DNA from: an uncultured Akkermansia sp.
GTDB taxonomy: Bacteria > Verrucomicrobiota > Verrucomicrobiia > Verrucomicrobiales > Akkermansiaceae
DNA: 39,750 bases
Assembly: GCA_947624205.1 (NCBI GenBank)
Contig: CANQJI010000015.1
Span: 1 to 39,750, forward strand
Reading direction: 5' to 3'
Each line of letters begins with the position of its first letter. The stretch's first letter is position 1. Below the pieces are notes generated by a model. It did not search any database. It had not been told where the DNA came from and saw only the letters and a list, made by a program, of their open reading frames with translations. Shown here in pieces: positions 22,105-30,304 of the stretch. A program made the position numbers and the translations under genes.

Positions 22105-22800
22105 ATGGCAGAAGGACTCATACTTGTGGCAGAAGATGACGAAGCCATTCGGCATGCCCTAGTGGATGTGCTGGTGGCGGGGGGGTACGACGTGTTGCAG
22201 GCGGCGGATGGCGAGGAGGCACTCGCTCATTTGCTGGCGCAGGAGGTGGATCTGGCTTTGTTGGATCTCAACATGCCGAAAATTAATGGCTTCCGACTAC
22301 TCCGCATCATTGCCAAGGAATACCCCGGTCTGCCGAGTATCATTCTCTCCGCCTACGGCGAGGAGCGCGAGCGCGTGAAAGGTCTGGAACTCGGCGCGGA
22401 TGACTACGTGGTGAAGCCATTCAGCCGGGCAGAACTCCTCGCACGCATCGCGGCAGTCCTGCGACGTTCCCCGGTGCGGCGTGTCAGAGGGGCAAAATCT
22501 CTCCTTTTCCCGGGAGGACGCCTGAATCCGGAGACGCGTTGCGCCGAGTTTGAAGATGGAAGACTCCCTGTCTCTCTTCGGGACAAGGAATACGATTTGT
22601 TCCACTACCTGCTCTCGCATTCCGGGCGCGTTATTTCTCAGGAGGAGCTGCTTCTGCGTGTCTGGGGAAGGCATACCTCGGCGAGCGAAACTCGCACAGT
22701 GGCAGTTACGTTGGCGCGCCTGCGCGAGAAAATCGGCGATCGCGTCGCCTCGCACATCAAAAACGTTCGTGGACGTGGCTACACATGGGAGGCATCATGA
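22105..22800 (+). CDS. OmpR/PhoB-type response regulator
   Basis: The 231-residue protein has a receiver domain (1-115) with acidic pair Asp11/Asp12, phosphoacceptor Asp54 in ALLDLNMPK, Ser82 and Lys104 in VVKPFS. A winged-helix DNA-binding domain (about 130-229) follows, with RDKEYDLFHYLLSHSGRVIS and VAVTLARLREKIGD and the C-terminal VRGRGYTWEAS. All switch residues are present. The stop overlaps the start of the histidine kinase gene (ATGA), so the two are coupled and form a cognate pair. The ATG at 22105 follows pyrimidine-rich CTTTTTCTT with no SD. Target genes are unknown. Confidence 0.94.
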   Translation: MAEGLILVAEDDEAIRHALVDVLVAGGYDVLQAADGEEALAHLLAQEVDLALLDLNMPKINGFRLLRIIAKEYPGLPSIILSAYGEERERVKGLELGADDYVVKPFSRAELLARIAAVLRRSPVRRVRGAKSLLFPGGRLNPETRCAEFEDGRLPVSLRDKEYDLFHYLLSHSGRVISQEELLLRVWGRHTSASETRTVAVTLARLREKIGDRVASHIKNVRGRGYTWEAS

Positions 22801-24362
22801 AGAAAAAAACGCTCATCTTCTTTCTCGTTTTTGTGTTGCCGGCTCTTGGGGCTGCGCTCTGGCAGGCCCTCCAGGCGGCTCGTTTGGAGGACGAACTCAG
22901 GCGCATTGACCGCAAAGCGCAGGCGGCGAGGCTGCTGGAACTATCGCTGCCGCGCGTGCAGGCGGAGATGGGCAAGCTCCTGGCTGACGAGCGCAAGAAA
23001 CTGGGGGATGATCCACCGATTGGTCTGGTGAATGTTCCCATGCCGGAGGGGGGAAAGGCTGATTTTAACTGTGGTTTTTTCCTGCTTACTCCTGCGAGTT
23101 TGCAGTCTTTCGCGGGAGATGAAGATTTCGCACGCAAGCTGGCAGATGTCCCTATTCTCACCAACACAATCCGCCGCAAAGCATACAATCCTTCCGCTCC
23201 CATCATTGATCCTCGCGAAAAGACTCGCTATGACCCGCGTACCCAATTGCCGCTTTTCAGCGTGTATGAGATCACGAACACGGATTTGGATGCGCCTATG
23301 CGCCGCACCGGCGTCCCCGGTCCCTTTTTTGCCTGGCACTATAAGGACAACCTCATCTATATGCGCTCCATCCCCACCACGCACGGTGCGGCGGCAGATG
23401 GCTTTGTGATTGATAGCGCCAAGCTTGCGCAGCATCTGCTGCCCCTCGTGGAGCCGGGCTTGCCGGAGGCTGAGATTACCTTTGCAAACAAAGGAGAGGC
23501 ACCGAATCTTTCGCCTTTGCCTCTCGTGCTCAGAGCCGGGGACAATGTGCAGCTGCCGGATACTGCGGAGCGGCGCCGTGCCCTGCGCGGTCCCGTCATT
23601 TCCGCCTGGCTCATCTCCATCCTCACGATTGCAGGCGTATTTGCCTTGTTGGCGTTCTATTCCCGTGTAGAGCAGCGGCGTGCGGATTTTGTTTCCTCTG
23701 TCACCCATGAGCTGCGTACTCCGCTCACTAGTTTCCAACTTTACACGGAGTTGCTGCAAGATCCCAGCGTGCCGGCAGGGAAAAAACAGGAATACCACGA
23801 TATCCTCCACCGCGAAAGCTTGCGGTTGGGGCATCTCGTGGAAAATGTCCTCGCTTTTGCCCGCCTCACCCGTGGCAAAGTGCGCGGCCGTTGCGATGTC
23901 GGTGGTTGTGCGCAGATGATTTCTCCATTGTTAGAAAAAACGGCAGAGCATCTTCGCAAGACCGGTTTCGTCGTGCACGTGAACATGGATAAACGGACAG
24001 AGTTGTTGCGTCTGAGGACGGACCTCGTTTCGGTCGAGCAAATCCTGCTCAACCTTGCGGACAATGCTACCAAGTACGTGGAGACCGAACACCCCGCCGT
24101 TACCATCAACGTGCTGCAAAGGCATCGTTCTCTCGTGGTGCGTTTTAGCGACAACGGTCCGGGCATTGCCCCGGAGCTTCGCCGCCGTCTTTTCCGTCCC
24201 TTCTCACGAGGCGATCAGTCTCAGGATGCCCGTAAGCCCGGCGTGGGGCTGGGCCTTGCTCTCTCTCGGGATCTCGCCCGTTCCATAGGCGGGGATCTCA
24301 CCGCTGAATTCGGAGCCGAAAAGGGAAGCTCTTTCTTGCTCTCTCTCCCATTGGGGGAATAA
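22797..24362 (+). CDS. Membrane sensor histidine kinase
   Basis: The 521-residue protein has an N-terminal membrane helix (about 4-22), a sensor region of about 240 residues outside the cytoplasm, and a second helix (about 265-285, WLISILTIAGVFALLAFY). A HisKA domain follows with SVTHELRTPLTSFQLYTELL (His304), then a HATPase domain with N-box NLADNATKYV, G1 FSDNGPGI, F-box FRPFSRGDQ and G2 GVGLGLALSRDLA. There is no HAMP domain. The sensor region has no recognisable ligand-binding motif. It overlaps the response regulator gene by 4 bp. No clear terminator follows. Confidence 0.93.
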   Translation: MKKKTLIFFLVFVLPALGAALWQALQAARLEDELRRIDRKAQAARLLELSLPRVQAEMGKLLADERKKLGDDPPIGLVNVPMPEGGKADFNCGFFLLTPASLQSFAGDEDFARKLADVPILTNTIRRKAYNPSAPIIDPREKTRYDPRTQLPLFSVYEITNTDLDAPMRRTGVPGPFFAWHYKDNLIYMRSIPTTHGAAADGFVIDSAKLAQHLLPLVEPGLPEAEITFANKGEAPNLSPLPLVLRAGDNVQLPDTAERRRALRGPVISAWLISILTIAGVFALLAFYSRVEQRRADFVSSVTHELRTPLTSFQLYTELLQDPSVPAGKKQEYHDILHRESLRLGHLVENVLAFARLTRGKVRGRCDVGGCAQMISPLLEKTAEHLRKTGFVVHVNMDKRTELLRLRTDLVSVEQILLNLADNATKYVETEHPAVTINVLQRHRSLVVRFSDNGPGIAPELRRRLFRPFSRGDQSQDARKPGVGLGLALSRDLARSIGGDLTAEFGAEKGSSFLLSLPLGE

Positions 24363-24460
24363 ATCGAAGGGGAAACAGATGCCCGGCGCAAAATCGATTA
24401 GGAGTATTGTGTAAGCTCCGGGGGTGAGATCAAAAGGTGCAAATTCTAACGCGATTACCC

Positions 24461-24520
24461 TTGCTTCTCGGGAGACGACATGATACCATCCGTGGAGTAC
24501 GTTTGCGTTTCAAGACGCAA
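24461..24520 (+). promoter_or_regulatory. Promoter and leader hairpin of the rubrerythrin gene
   Basis: TTGCTT (24461-24466) and TACCAT (24484-24489) are 17 bp apart. A hairpin with TTGCGT (24503-24508) and ACGCAA (24515-24520) arms follows in the roughly 50-nt leader. The hairpin could protect the mRNA or act as an operator; no regulator is identified. Confidence 0.4.
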
Positions 24521-24547
24521 CGACAAGCACAACAACACATCCATGCT

Positions 24548-25099
24548 ATGAAATACAGATGCAAAGTTTGCGGAGCAATCATTGAAAGCGACGGCATCCC
24601 GGAATCCTGCCCCGTCTGCAAGGTGAAGGGTGCTGATAAGTTCGAACTCATCGAAGAGAATACGGAGAAAGTATACGCCGATGAGCACCGCGTGGGCGTG
24701 GCTCAGGGGCTGGACGCTGAAGTCGTGCAGGGGCTGCGCGACCATTTCAACGGCGAGTGCTGCGAGGTTGGCATGTACCTTGCTATGAGCCGCCAGGCCG
24801 AGCGTGAAGGTTATCCTGAAATCGCGGATGCCTACAAGCGTTATGCGTTTGAGGAGGCGGAGCATGCCGCTAAGTTTGCCGAGCTGCTCGGTGAGGTGCT
24901 TACGCCGGACACCAAGAAGAATCTTGAAATGCGCGCTGAGGCCGAATTCGGCGCTTGCGCCGGTAAACTCGCCATCGCCAAGCGAGCCAAGGAGCTTGGC
25001 TATGACGCTATCCATGATACCGTGCACGAAATGTGCAAGGACGAAGCTCGCCATGGCAAAGGCTTTGATGGCCTGCTTAAGCGCTACTTCGGCAAGTAA
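24548..25099 (+). CDS. Reverse rubrerythrin (rubredoxin domain first)
   Basis: The 183-residue protein begins with a rubredoxin-like iron site, Cys5-X2-Cys8 (YRCKVCG) and Cys20-X2-Cys23 (SCPVCK). A ferritin-like diiron domain (about 50-183) follows, with [15 protein letters not shown], the Glu/His pair in [10 protein letters not shown], and the second ligand set in [18 protein letters not shown]. In ordinary rubrerythrin the rubredoxin part is at the C-terminus; this order defines reverse rubrerythrins, which reduce hydrogen peroxide (and sometimes oxygen) to water in anaerobes. It suggests an anaerobic or microaerophilic life. ATG 24548 is the first start after the leader. A strong terminator follows. 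Confidence 0.92.
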   Translation: MKYRCKVCGAIIESDGIPESCPVCKVKGADKFELIEENTEKVYADEHRVGVAQGLDAEVVQGLRDHFNGECCEVGMYLAMSRQAEREGYPEIADAYKRYAFEEAEHAAKFAELLGEVLTPDTKKNLEMRAEAEFGACAGKLAIAKRAKELGYDAIHDTVHEMCKDEARHGKGFDGLLKRYFGK

Positions 25100-25126
25100 A
25101 TCAGGAATCCATCCTTTAGAAAACGG

Positions 25127-25164
25127 GCGGGGAAGCGGCAGAAGATGCCACTCCCCGCTTTTTT
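25127..25164 (+). terminator. Rho-independent terminator after the rubrerythrin gene
   Basis: GCGGGGA (25127-25133) pairs with TCCCCGC (25152-25158), with an inner GGCA/TGCC stem, followed by six T (25159-25164). Confidence 0.9.
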
Positions 25165-25200
25165 CGTGACATACAGGAGGCTGATGCCTCGGTTCCGTCT

Positions 25201-25228
25201 TTGCAGGGCGGAGAAAATGTGGTAGAAA
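25201..25228 (+). promoter_or_regulatory. Likely clpP promoter
   Basis: TTGCAG (25201-25206) and TAGAAA (25223-25228) are 16 bp apart. The -10 box is preceded by TGTGG. The ATG at 25239 starts 11 nt after it, and another in-frame ATG lies at 25251. Both leave little or no leader. Confidence 0.4.
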
Positions 25229-25238
25229 AGGCTTGGTT

Positions 25239-25850
25239 ATGGAATCAATCATGAAGAATTACTACATTCCCACGGTTATCGAGAAAACGAATCAGGGGGA
25301 ACGAGCATATGATATTTATTCGCGGTTGCTGCTGGACCGCGTGATCTTTATTGGGACGGAGATTGACGACACGGTGGCGAACTCGGTGATTGCGCAGCTG
25401 CTCTTTTTGCAGATGACGGAACCGAAAAAAGATATCCATCTCTACATCAATTCACCCGGTGGTTCGGTAACCGCGGGGTTGGCGATCTACGACACGATGC
25501 AATTTGTCTCCTGCGATATCAATACATACTGCATCGGCATCGCTGCATCGATGGCCTCCGTCCTGCTGGCGGCGGGCACGAAAGGGAAGCGCTTCTGCCT
25601 GCCGAACTCCCACGTGATGATCCACCAGGTGCGAGGCGGGGCACAGGGCACGGCAGCGGATGTGGAGAGAACTATCAACTTCATGTTCAGCCTGGACAAG
25701 CGACTCACCTCCATTCTCGCGCAGCACACGGGGAAGGATGCTAAGCAGGTGAAAAGTGACCAGGATCGCGATAATTACATGACTGCCGAGGAATCATTGG
25801 CATACGGTATCGTGGACCGCATCCTCACTCACAAACCGGAGACCAAGTAA
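25239..25850 (+). CDS. clpP: ATP-dependent Clp protease proteolytic subunit
   Basis: ClpP forms the double-ring serine protease that degrades proteins unfolded by ClpX. The protein is 203 residues from ATG 25239, or 199 from ATG 25251. It has [17 protein letters not shown] near the N-terminus, the nucleophile in [17 protein letters not shown] (Ser104), the catalytic His in PNSHVMIHQ, and the catalytic Asp in [20 protein letters not shown]. All three catalytic residues and the usual length are present. The start is ambiguous between the two ATGs; the mature N-terminus is processed in any case. clpX follows after 4 bp. Confidence 0.95.
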   Translation: MESIMKNYYIPTVIEKTNQGERAYDIYSRLLLDRVIFIGTEIDDTVANSVIAQLLFLQMTEPKKDIHLYINSPGGSVTAGLAIYDTMQFVSCDINTYCIGIAASMASVLLAAGTKGKRFCLPNSHVMIHQVRGGAQGTAADVERTINFMFSLDKRLTSILAQHTGKDAKQVKSDQDRDNYMTAEESLAYGIVDRILTHKPETK

Positions 25851-25854
25851 GGAT

Positions 25855-27180
25855 ATGGCGAAGAAGACTGTAAAACGTTGCGTATTTTGCCGCGGCGAAG
25901 AGGAAGATGGACGTCCCATGCTCTCGCTGAGTTCGGAATTGAATATCTGCTTTCCGTGTATTGAAAGGCTTGATGATCTGATGTTCCGCAGTGCGCCGAA
26001 AGGAGACATTGCTGCGGAGCGCATCCTGCAACTTATCAGTGAAACGCACCCGGAGCTCGTGCCACAAACAGAGAAGGGCGTGGACTCGGTCCTCCCCGTG
26101 CAGCGTTGCGCGCAGGATAAACTCCCTACCCCAGAGGAATTACACAAAAAGCTGGATGCCTATGTCATTGGTCAGGAACACGCCAAACGCACGCTTTGTG
26201 TGGCGGTGTATAACCATTACCTGCGCTTGCGACAGAAACAGGACGACGATGGCACAGAAATTGAAAAAAGCAACATCCTGCTGGCAGGTTCCACGGGGTC
26301 CGGAAAGACACTGCTCGCCAAAACGCTGGCGAGAATACTGGATGTGCCCTTCTGTATTGTGGATGCCACCACATTGACCGAAGCGGGATACGTCGGAGAG
26401 GATGTCGAGAATATCGTGCTGCGCTTGCTGCAGGCGGCGGATATGAATGTCGGCAAAGCCGAGCGAGGCATCATCTATGTGGATGAAATAGACAAGATCG
26501 GACGCAAAACGCAGAACGTGAGCATTACCCGCGACGTGAGCGGGGAAGGAGTGCAACAGGCCCTGCTGAAAATTGTCGAGGGCACGGAATGCAACATCCC
26601 CCCGAAAGGAGGCAGGAAGCATCCGAATGAAAACTACATCCGCGTGAATACCGAAAACATACTCTTCATCTGCGGTGGTGCATTCGTAGGGTTGGAAGAC
26701 ATCATCCGTAAACGCTTGGGAGCCTCCACACTCGGCTTCGCCAGCATTGAAGAGGGACGCGATGCCAAGGAGTACACTGAAGCGGAAGTCCTTTCCAAAA
26801 CGCAGCCGGAGGATCTTTTCCTCTTCGGCATGATCCCGGAATTGGTGGGACGTCTGCCAATCTTCGCCCCTCTCACCACTCTGACAGAAGACGAACTGAT
26901 GGAACTGCTTACCAAACCGAAAAATGCATTGGTGAAGCAGTACACAAAATTGCTGGCAATGAGCGGGGTGAAACTCATCGTGGAGCCCAAAGCTCTGCGT
27001 GCTATGGCAAAGCAAGCCATCGAACGCGGCACCGGCGCACGCGCTTTGCGCAGTATCTTCGAGAATCTCATGCTTGATATCATGTACATCGCACCCAGTG
27101 ATGAAAGCATTGAATCGGTCACCCTCACGGAGGCCACCGTTCTCGGCAAGGGCAAACCGAAAATTACCCGCAAGAAGTAA
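25855..27180 (+). CDS. clpX: ATP-dependent Clp protease ATP-binding subunit
   Basis: ClpX is the hexameric unfoldase that feeds ClpP. The 441-residue protein has a zinc-binding N-terminal domain with Cys9-X2-Cys12 and Cys32-X2-Cys35, then the AAA+ module with [18 protein letters not shown] (Walker A from about residue 145; Ser replaces the usual Pro), [18 protein letters not shown], Walker [15 protein letters not shown], and [36 protein letters not shown] and [20 protein letters not shown] complete it. TAAGGAT lies directly before the ATG and could serve as an SD. It is coupled to clpP (4-bp gap) and followed after 11 bp by tsaD. Confidence 0.96.
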   Translation: MAKKTVKRCVFCRGEEEDGRPMLSLSSELNICFPCIERLDDLMFRSAPKGDIAAERILQLISETHPELVPQTEKGVDSVLPVQRCAQDKLPTPEELHKKLDAYVIGQEHAKRTLCVAVYNHYLRLRQKQDDDGTEIEKSNILLAGSTGSGKTLLAKTLARILDVPFCIVDATTLTEAGYVGEDVENIVLRLLQAADMNVGKAERGIIYVDEIDKIGRKTQNVSITRDVSGEGVQQALLKIVEGTECNIPPKGGRKHPNENYIRVNTENILFICGGAFVGLEDIIRKRLGASTLGFASIEEGRDAKEYTEAEVLSKTQPEDLFLFGMIPELVGRLPIFAPLTTLTEDELMELLTKPKNALVKQYTKLLAMSGVKLIVEPKALRAMAKQAIERGTGARALRSIFENLMLDIMYIAPSDESIESVTLTEATVLGKGKPKITRKK

Positions 27181-27191
27181 GCCAATACGCC

Positions 27192-28253
27192 ATGCGAGTG
27201 CTTGGAATTGAGTCGAGTTGCGATGAAACTGCCGTCGCGGTTCTGGAGGATTCCCCCGCCGGAGTTCGCGTGCTATGCTCGCTCGTTTCCACGCAAATTC
27301 CCATGCATCGGCTTTACGGCGGCGTCATTCCGGAGTTAGCCTCGCGCAATCACTCAGGACGCCTGCCTTCCCTGTTGCAAGAAGCTCTGGAGCAGAGCAA
27401 CTGCACTCCGGAAAATATCGATGCCTTCGCCGCCACGGGAGGGCCGGGACTTGTGGCAGCCCTGCTGGTGGGGCACACGGCAGCCAAAGCTATTGCTCTT
27501 GCTGCCGGAAAACCCTTCATCTCTGTGAATCACCTGGAGGGACATCTGCTCTCTCCCTTTCTGTTCAGGGAGGGGAGAGAAAACGAACCGACGCCGCTGC
27601 CGCACGTGGGGTTGGTAGTTTCCGGGGGACATAGTCTGTTGTTGCATGTGAAAGGACTTGACGACTATGAACTCATGGGCAGATCCCGCGATGATGCGGC
27701 GGGTGAGGCTTTTGACAAAGTGGCGCGTATGTTGGATCTGCCCTATCCCGGCGGTCCGGAAATTGACAAACGAGCCGAGCGCGGAGATGCGCAACGCTTC
27801 AACTTGCCACGCCCCATGCTGCACGAGTCAGGATATGACTTCTCTTTCTCGGGACTTAAGACGAGCGTGCTGCACACTCTGGCAAAACTTATCCCCGGCG
27901 GTGATCCACACGGGCTGGACGAGCAAAGCCTCTGCGACCTCTGTGCCGGCGTACGTGCCGCCATCGTGGATGTCCTTGTCCATAAAACTCGCCTCGCTCT
28001 GCGACACACGGGATTACGCTTACTAGCGGTCTCCGGCGGAGTTTCGTGCAACAGTTCCCTGCGTGTGCGCCTCAGAGAAATGTGCGAGAGGGAAGGGGTT
28101 GAACTGCTGCTGCCCCCTCCGGAACTTACCACCGACAACGCAGCCATGATTGCCTTTGCCGGACTCCTGCGCGCGAAGGCAGGAAAGTTCAGCTCTCTCG
28201 AAACTCCGGTAGATCCGAACCCTCAGCTCGCCGGTTTTGCCACGCGGTCCTGA
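27192..28253 (+). CDS. tsaD: tRNA N6-adenosine threonylcarbamoyltransferase
   Basis: TsaD transfers threonylcarbamoyl to A37 of tRNAs that read ANN codons, together with TsaB and TsaE. The 353-residue protein starts MRVLGIESSCDETAVAVLED, the family signature. It has GGVIPELASRNH, GGPGLVAALLVG, metal ligands His114 and His118 in NHLEGHLL, VSGGHSLLLHV, and the third metal ligand in TTDNAAMIAFAG near the C-terminus. Complete and of normal length. The ATG follows 11 bp after clpX without an SD. TsaB and TsaE genes are not in this window. Confidence 0.96.
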   Translation: MRVLGIESSCDETAVAVLEDSPAGVRVLCSLVSTQIPMHRLYGGVIPELASRNHSGRLPSLLQEALEQSNCTPENIDAFAATGGPGLVAALLVGHTAAKAIALAAGKPFISVNHLEGHLLSPFLFREGRENEPTPLPHVGLVVSGGHSLLLHVKGLDDYELMGRSRDDAAGEAFDKVARMLDLPYPGGPEIDKRAERGDAQRFNLPRPMLHESGYDFSFSGLKTSVLHTLAKLIPGGDPHGLDEQSLCDLCAGVRAAIVDVLVHKTRLALRHTGLRLLAVSGGVSCNSSLRVRLREMCEREGVELLLPPPELTTDNAAMIAFAGLLRAKAGKFSSLETPVDPNPQLAGFATRS

Positions 28254-28269
28254 TTTTCCCTCCCAGTCC

Positions 28270-29172
28270 ATGAATCTGCACGACATCCTCCTCAAACTCC
28301 TGCCCGAGATACTGCCGCGGCGCGCTCAGGATGCCATCAAGGGCAAAGAGCTCATCCGACTTGTTCGTGAAAGACTCGGAGATACCTATTCCGACGGCAC
28401 GCTGCGCACGCATTTCTCCCTCATTGCACTGGAGGAAGAAGGCTGCCTTGCTCGCATCCCGGGTGGGCAGGGCTACTACCTGAGACCGGAGGCAGGCGCC
28501 CCTCAGCCCACGCTGCAGGAGCTGCTTACTGAGCCGAACACGCGGGATGACACCCCTCAGCACCGCGCCCTCGCTCTCGCCGTGCGCCTTTACGATGTGG
28601 CCGGGCTGGGTGTTTTCGCCTTTCCGGTGGGCGAAGAAAGCTGGTTGCATCCGGATCTCGTGGCCGTGCATTGGCCCGCGGGAGAACGGAGAGAGGACGG
28701 AGCCTACGTGATGTTGCCGGACGAAAGCCGCGCCCCCGCGTACCGCGCTATCTGCCTCTCCTCCTCGCAGGAGAATGAGGAAGAACTCCGCCGCGCCTTT
28801 TTTCGCACTCTCTCCTGCGGCTCATGGGCACAGGAAGCAGAATTACTTATTCTCGGCCATGAGGCTGAACAAGCCGCAACTGCTTTACTGCAACCGGCAG
28901 AACGCTTCGGAGTCGGTCTGCGCTGCCTGAGTGAAAGCGGTATCCCGGAAACTCTGCCGCGTGCGGAAGAGCTCCTGCGCATGCCACGCCCGGAGTTCGA
29001 ACAGCTGCTTCTCTCCATCCCATCGATCTGCCTTGCCAAGCCTCGCCGTAATCTCGCAGCTCCCACTGCCGACCATGCGAGCCCTCCGCTGCAAGCCGTT
29101 CTGCGTTGGGCTGAGCAATGTGTCATGCGGGGACGCGTCGAGCCCTACGAACGCTGCATTGCCGCCGTGTAA
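28270..29172 (+). CDS. Winged-helix protein with a nuclease-like C-terminal domain (degenerate)
   Basis: The 300-residue protein has an N-terminal winged helix-turn-helix (about 18-75, with GKELIRLVRERLGDTY and LEEEGCLARIPGGQGYYL). The C-terminal part contains GEESWLHPDLVAVHWP, YRAICLSSSQ, EELRRAFFRTLSCGSWAQEA, and RFGVGLRCLSESG. From memory this layout matches COG2958-type proteins, in which the strand at YRAICLSSS usually reads FELKKS with an E-x-K catalytic pair followed by REAFFQAVSNSSWAN. Here the Lys is gone, so any nuclease activity is probably lost. The family call is my recollection, not a search. ATG 28270 follows CCCTCCCAGTCC. It lies 16 bp after tsaD, likely in the same operon. 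Confidence 0.6.
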   Translation: MNLHDILLKLLPEILPRRAQDAIKGKELIRLVRERLGDTYSDGTLRTHFSLIALEEEGCLARIPGGQGYYLRPEAGAPQPTLQELLTEPNTRDDTPQHRALALAVRLYDVAGLGVFAFPVGEESWLHPDLVAVHWPAGERREDGAYVMLPDESRAPAYRAICLSSSQENEEELRRAFFRTLSCGSWAQEAELLILGHEAEQAATALLQPAERFGVGLRCLSESGIPETLPRAEELLRMPRPEFEQLLLSIPSICLAKPRRNLAAPTADHASPPLQAVLRWAEQCVMRGRVEPYERCIAAV

Positions 29173-29191
29173 CAATGTACTGAATCGTCCT

Positions 29192-29836
29192 ATGAGCCGC
29201 CGCCATATTCTTTTTGCCATCCTTTTGCTGGGGGGAATTTTCCTCGCGGGGGATGCTCTGCTTGGTCTGGGGCGCACGGCTTTCTTCGTCCACAAAGCAG
29301 AGGTTGTGTCGGGGGTAGTAACGGATGCGCGTGAGCGACCGTTTGAGGGATGGGGAGAGATGCTTGCTCACGGTAATTTCCCATGGGAGGGAGACACAGC
29401 ACACCGCCCTATTGTGCGCTTTTCTATCGATGGTCACGCAGCCGTAGCTGATCGTTTGCCGGATCTCGATACGCATGCCTATCCGGATGGTGAACAGGTG
29501 GAACTCCTTTACCATCGTCCCACCGCCACGACTCGGATCAATCGCTTCCATCTGCTCTGGGGTGGCGACCTGATCCAACTCGCCGGAGGATGCATTCTTA
29601 CCTTGTTGATGAGGAAACTCCTGCGTCGCAAGAAACATCATCGTAAAGATTCTTCCTCCTCTGATGCATCACCCCGGAAGCCGGCAAAGCCTGAGACGCC
29701 TGCTTCATCGAAACGCCGTCGAACCTCCTCCGAGAAAAAGACTGCCAAAGCAACTTCGGGCAGCGGAGGTCAAGGAGGCAAACGACCCAATCAGGGAAGC
29801 AGAAAGAAAAATCGGATGAAACGACCTGAAGCGTAA
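29192..29836 (+). CDS. DUF3592-like membrane protein with a basic tail
   Basis: The 214-residue protein has an N-terminal membrane helix (about 5-25, HILFAILLLGGIFLAGDALL), a domain of about 100 residues with VVTDARERPFEGWGEM, RPIVRFSIDG and YPDGEQVELLYHRP, typical of DUF3592 proteins. A second hydrophobic helix follows near residues 118-138 (WGGDLIQLAGGCILTLLM). The last 75 residues are highly basic and Ser/Lys-rich (for example RKKHHRKDSSSSD), probably disordered and cytoplasmic. Function is unknown. It starts 19 bp after the upstream gene. The basic tail is unusual for the family and may bind nucleic acid or anionic lipid (inference). Confidence 0.7.
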   Translation: MSRRHILFAILLLGGIFLAGDALLGLGRTAFFVHKAEVVSGVVTDARERPFEGWGEMLAHGNFPWEGDTAHRPIVRFSIDGHAAVADRLPDLDTHAYPDGEQVELLYHRPTATTRINRFHLLWGGDLIQLAGGCILTLLMRKLLRRKKHHRKDSSSSDASPRKPAKPETPASSKRRRTSSEKKTAKATSGSGGQGGKRPNQGSRKKNRMKRPEA

Positions 29837-29916
29837 GCTCGTCCGTCGCCGTTGAGTTCACGACCGACATCCACAGAATCGGGTAAAGGTGCACCGCTCA
29901 CACAAATAATTCAGAG

Positions 29917-29961
29917 AAGTCGCAAATTCGACTTGCGTTTTCGCTTCGGCGGGTGTATAAG
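29917..29961 (+). promoter_or_regulatory. Promoter of the small basic protein gene, with overlapping inverted repeat
   Basis: TTGCGT (29933-29938) and TATAAG (29956-29961) are exactly 17 bp apart. An inverted repeat, AAGTCG (29917-29922) with CGACTT (29929-29934), overlaps the first bases of the -35 box and could be an operator. The predicted leader is about 60 nt. Confidence 0.6.
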
Positions 29962-30028
29962 TGCCCCACACCTCTCGTTTTCCCAACAGGGAAGAGGTTC
30001 GTTTTTAACATCTAACTTTCACGCAATC

Positions 30029-30184
30029 ATGTCCAAACACTCCTCCCTGAAAGCTTCGAGCTCCGTCGGTGGCAAGCGTTCCGTGCTCAAACGTTTTGAG
30101 CGGGTCAAGCTCCTCAAGGAGCGCGGTCAATGGAAACAGGGTCAGAGCCCCATCGGGCTGCCCAAGACCAAGTTTGAGGCGTAA
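30029..30184 (+). CDS. Small basic protein of Verrucomicrobia/Chlamydiae type
   Basis: This 51-residue protein is rich in Lys and Arg. It reads MSKHSSLKASSSVGGKRSVL at the start and ends with QSPIGLPKTKFEA. It resembles the short basic proteins annotated as 'small basic protein' in Verrucomicrobia and Chlamydiae (I believe TIGR04137). The role is unknown; size and charge suggest binding to RNA or the ribosome (inference). A near-consensus promoter, a leader of about 60 nt and a strong terminator just downstream make it a single-gene unit that is probably well expressed. No SD precedes the ATG. It is a good taxonomic marker for this window. Confidence 0.85.
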   Translation: MSKHSSLKASSSVGGKRSVLKRFERVKLLKERGQWKQGQSPIGLPKTKFEA

Positions 30185-30252
30185 GGAACGGCAATCATGC
30201 GTGTGCCGGGGTTTTGACGGTGCCTGCATTGCAAGCCGACGATCTTTTCCAT

Positions 30253-30288
30253 CCCCGCATCGGTTTCCGTTTGCGGGGTTTTCTTTTT
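30253..30288 (+). terminator. Rho-independent terminator after the small basic protein gene
   Basis: CCCCGCA (30253-30259) pairs with TGCGGGG (30272-30278), followed by TTTTCTTTTT. The next gene starts only 16 bp beyond the T tract, so it depends on read-through or on a promoter I cannot identify. Confidence 0.9.
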
Positions 30289-30304
30289 CCTTTCTTTTCC
30301 ATCC

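Noticed and set aside
30185..30252. Possible small RNA or riboswitch between the small basic protein gene and its terminator
   Set aside because: Only the terminator hairpin is convincing; the 68 bases before it show no further strong structure.
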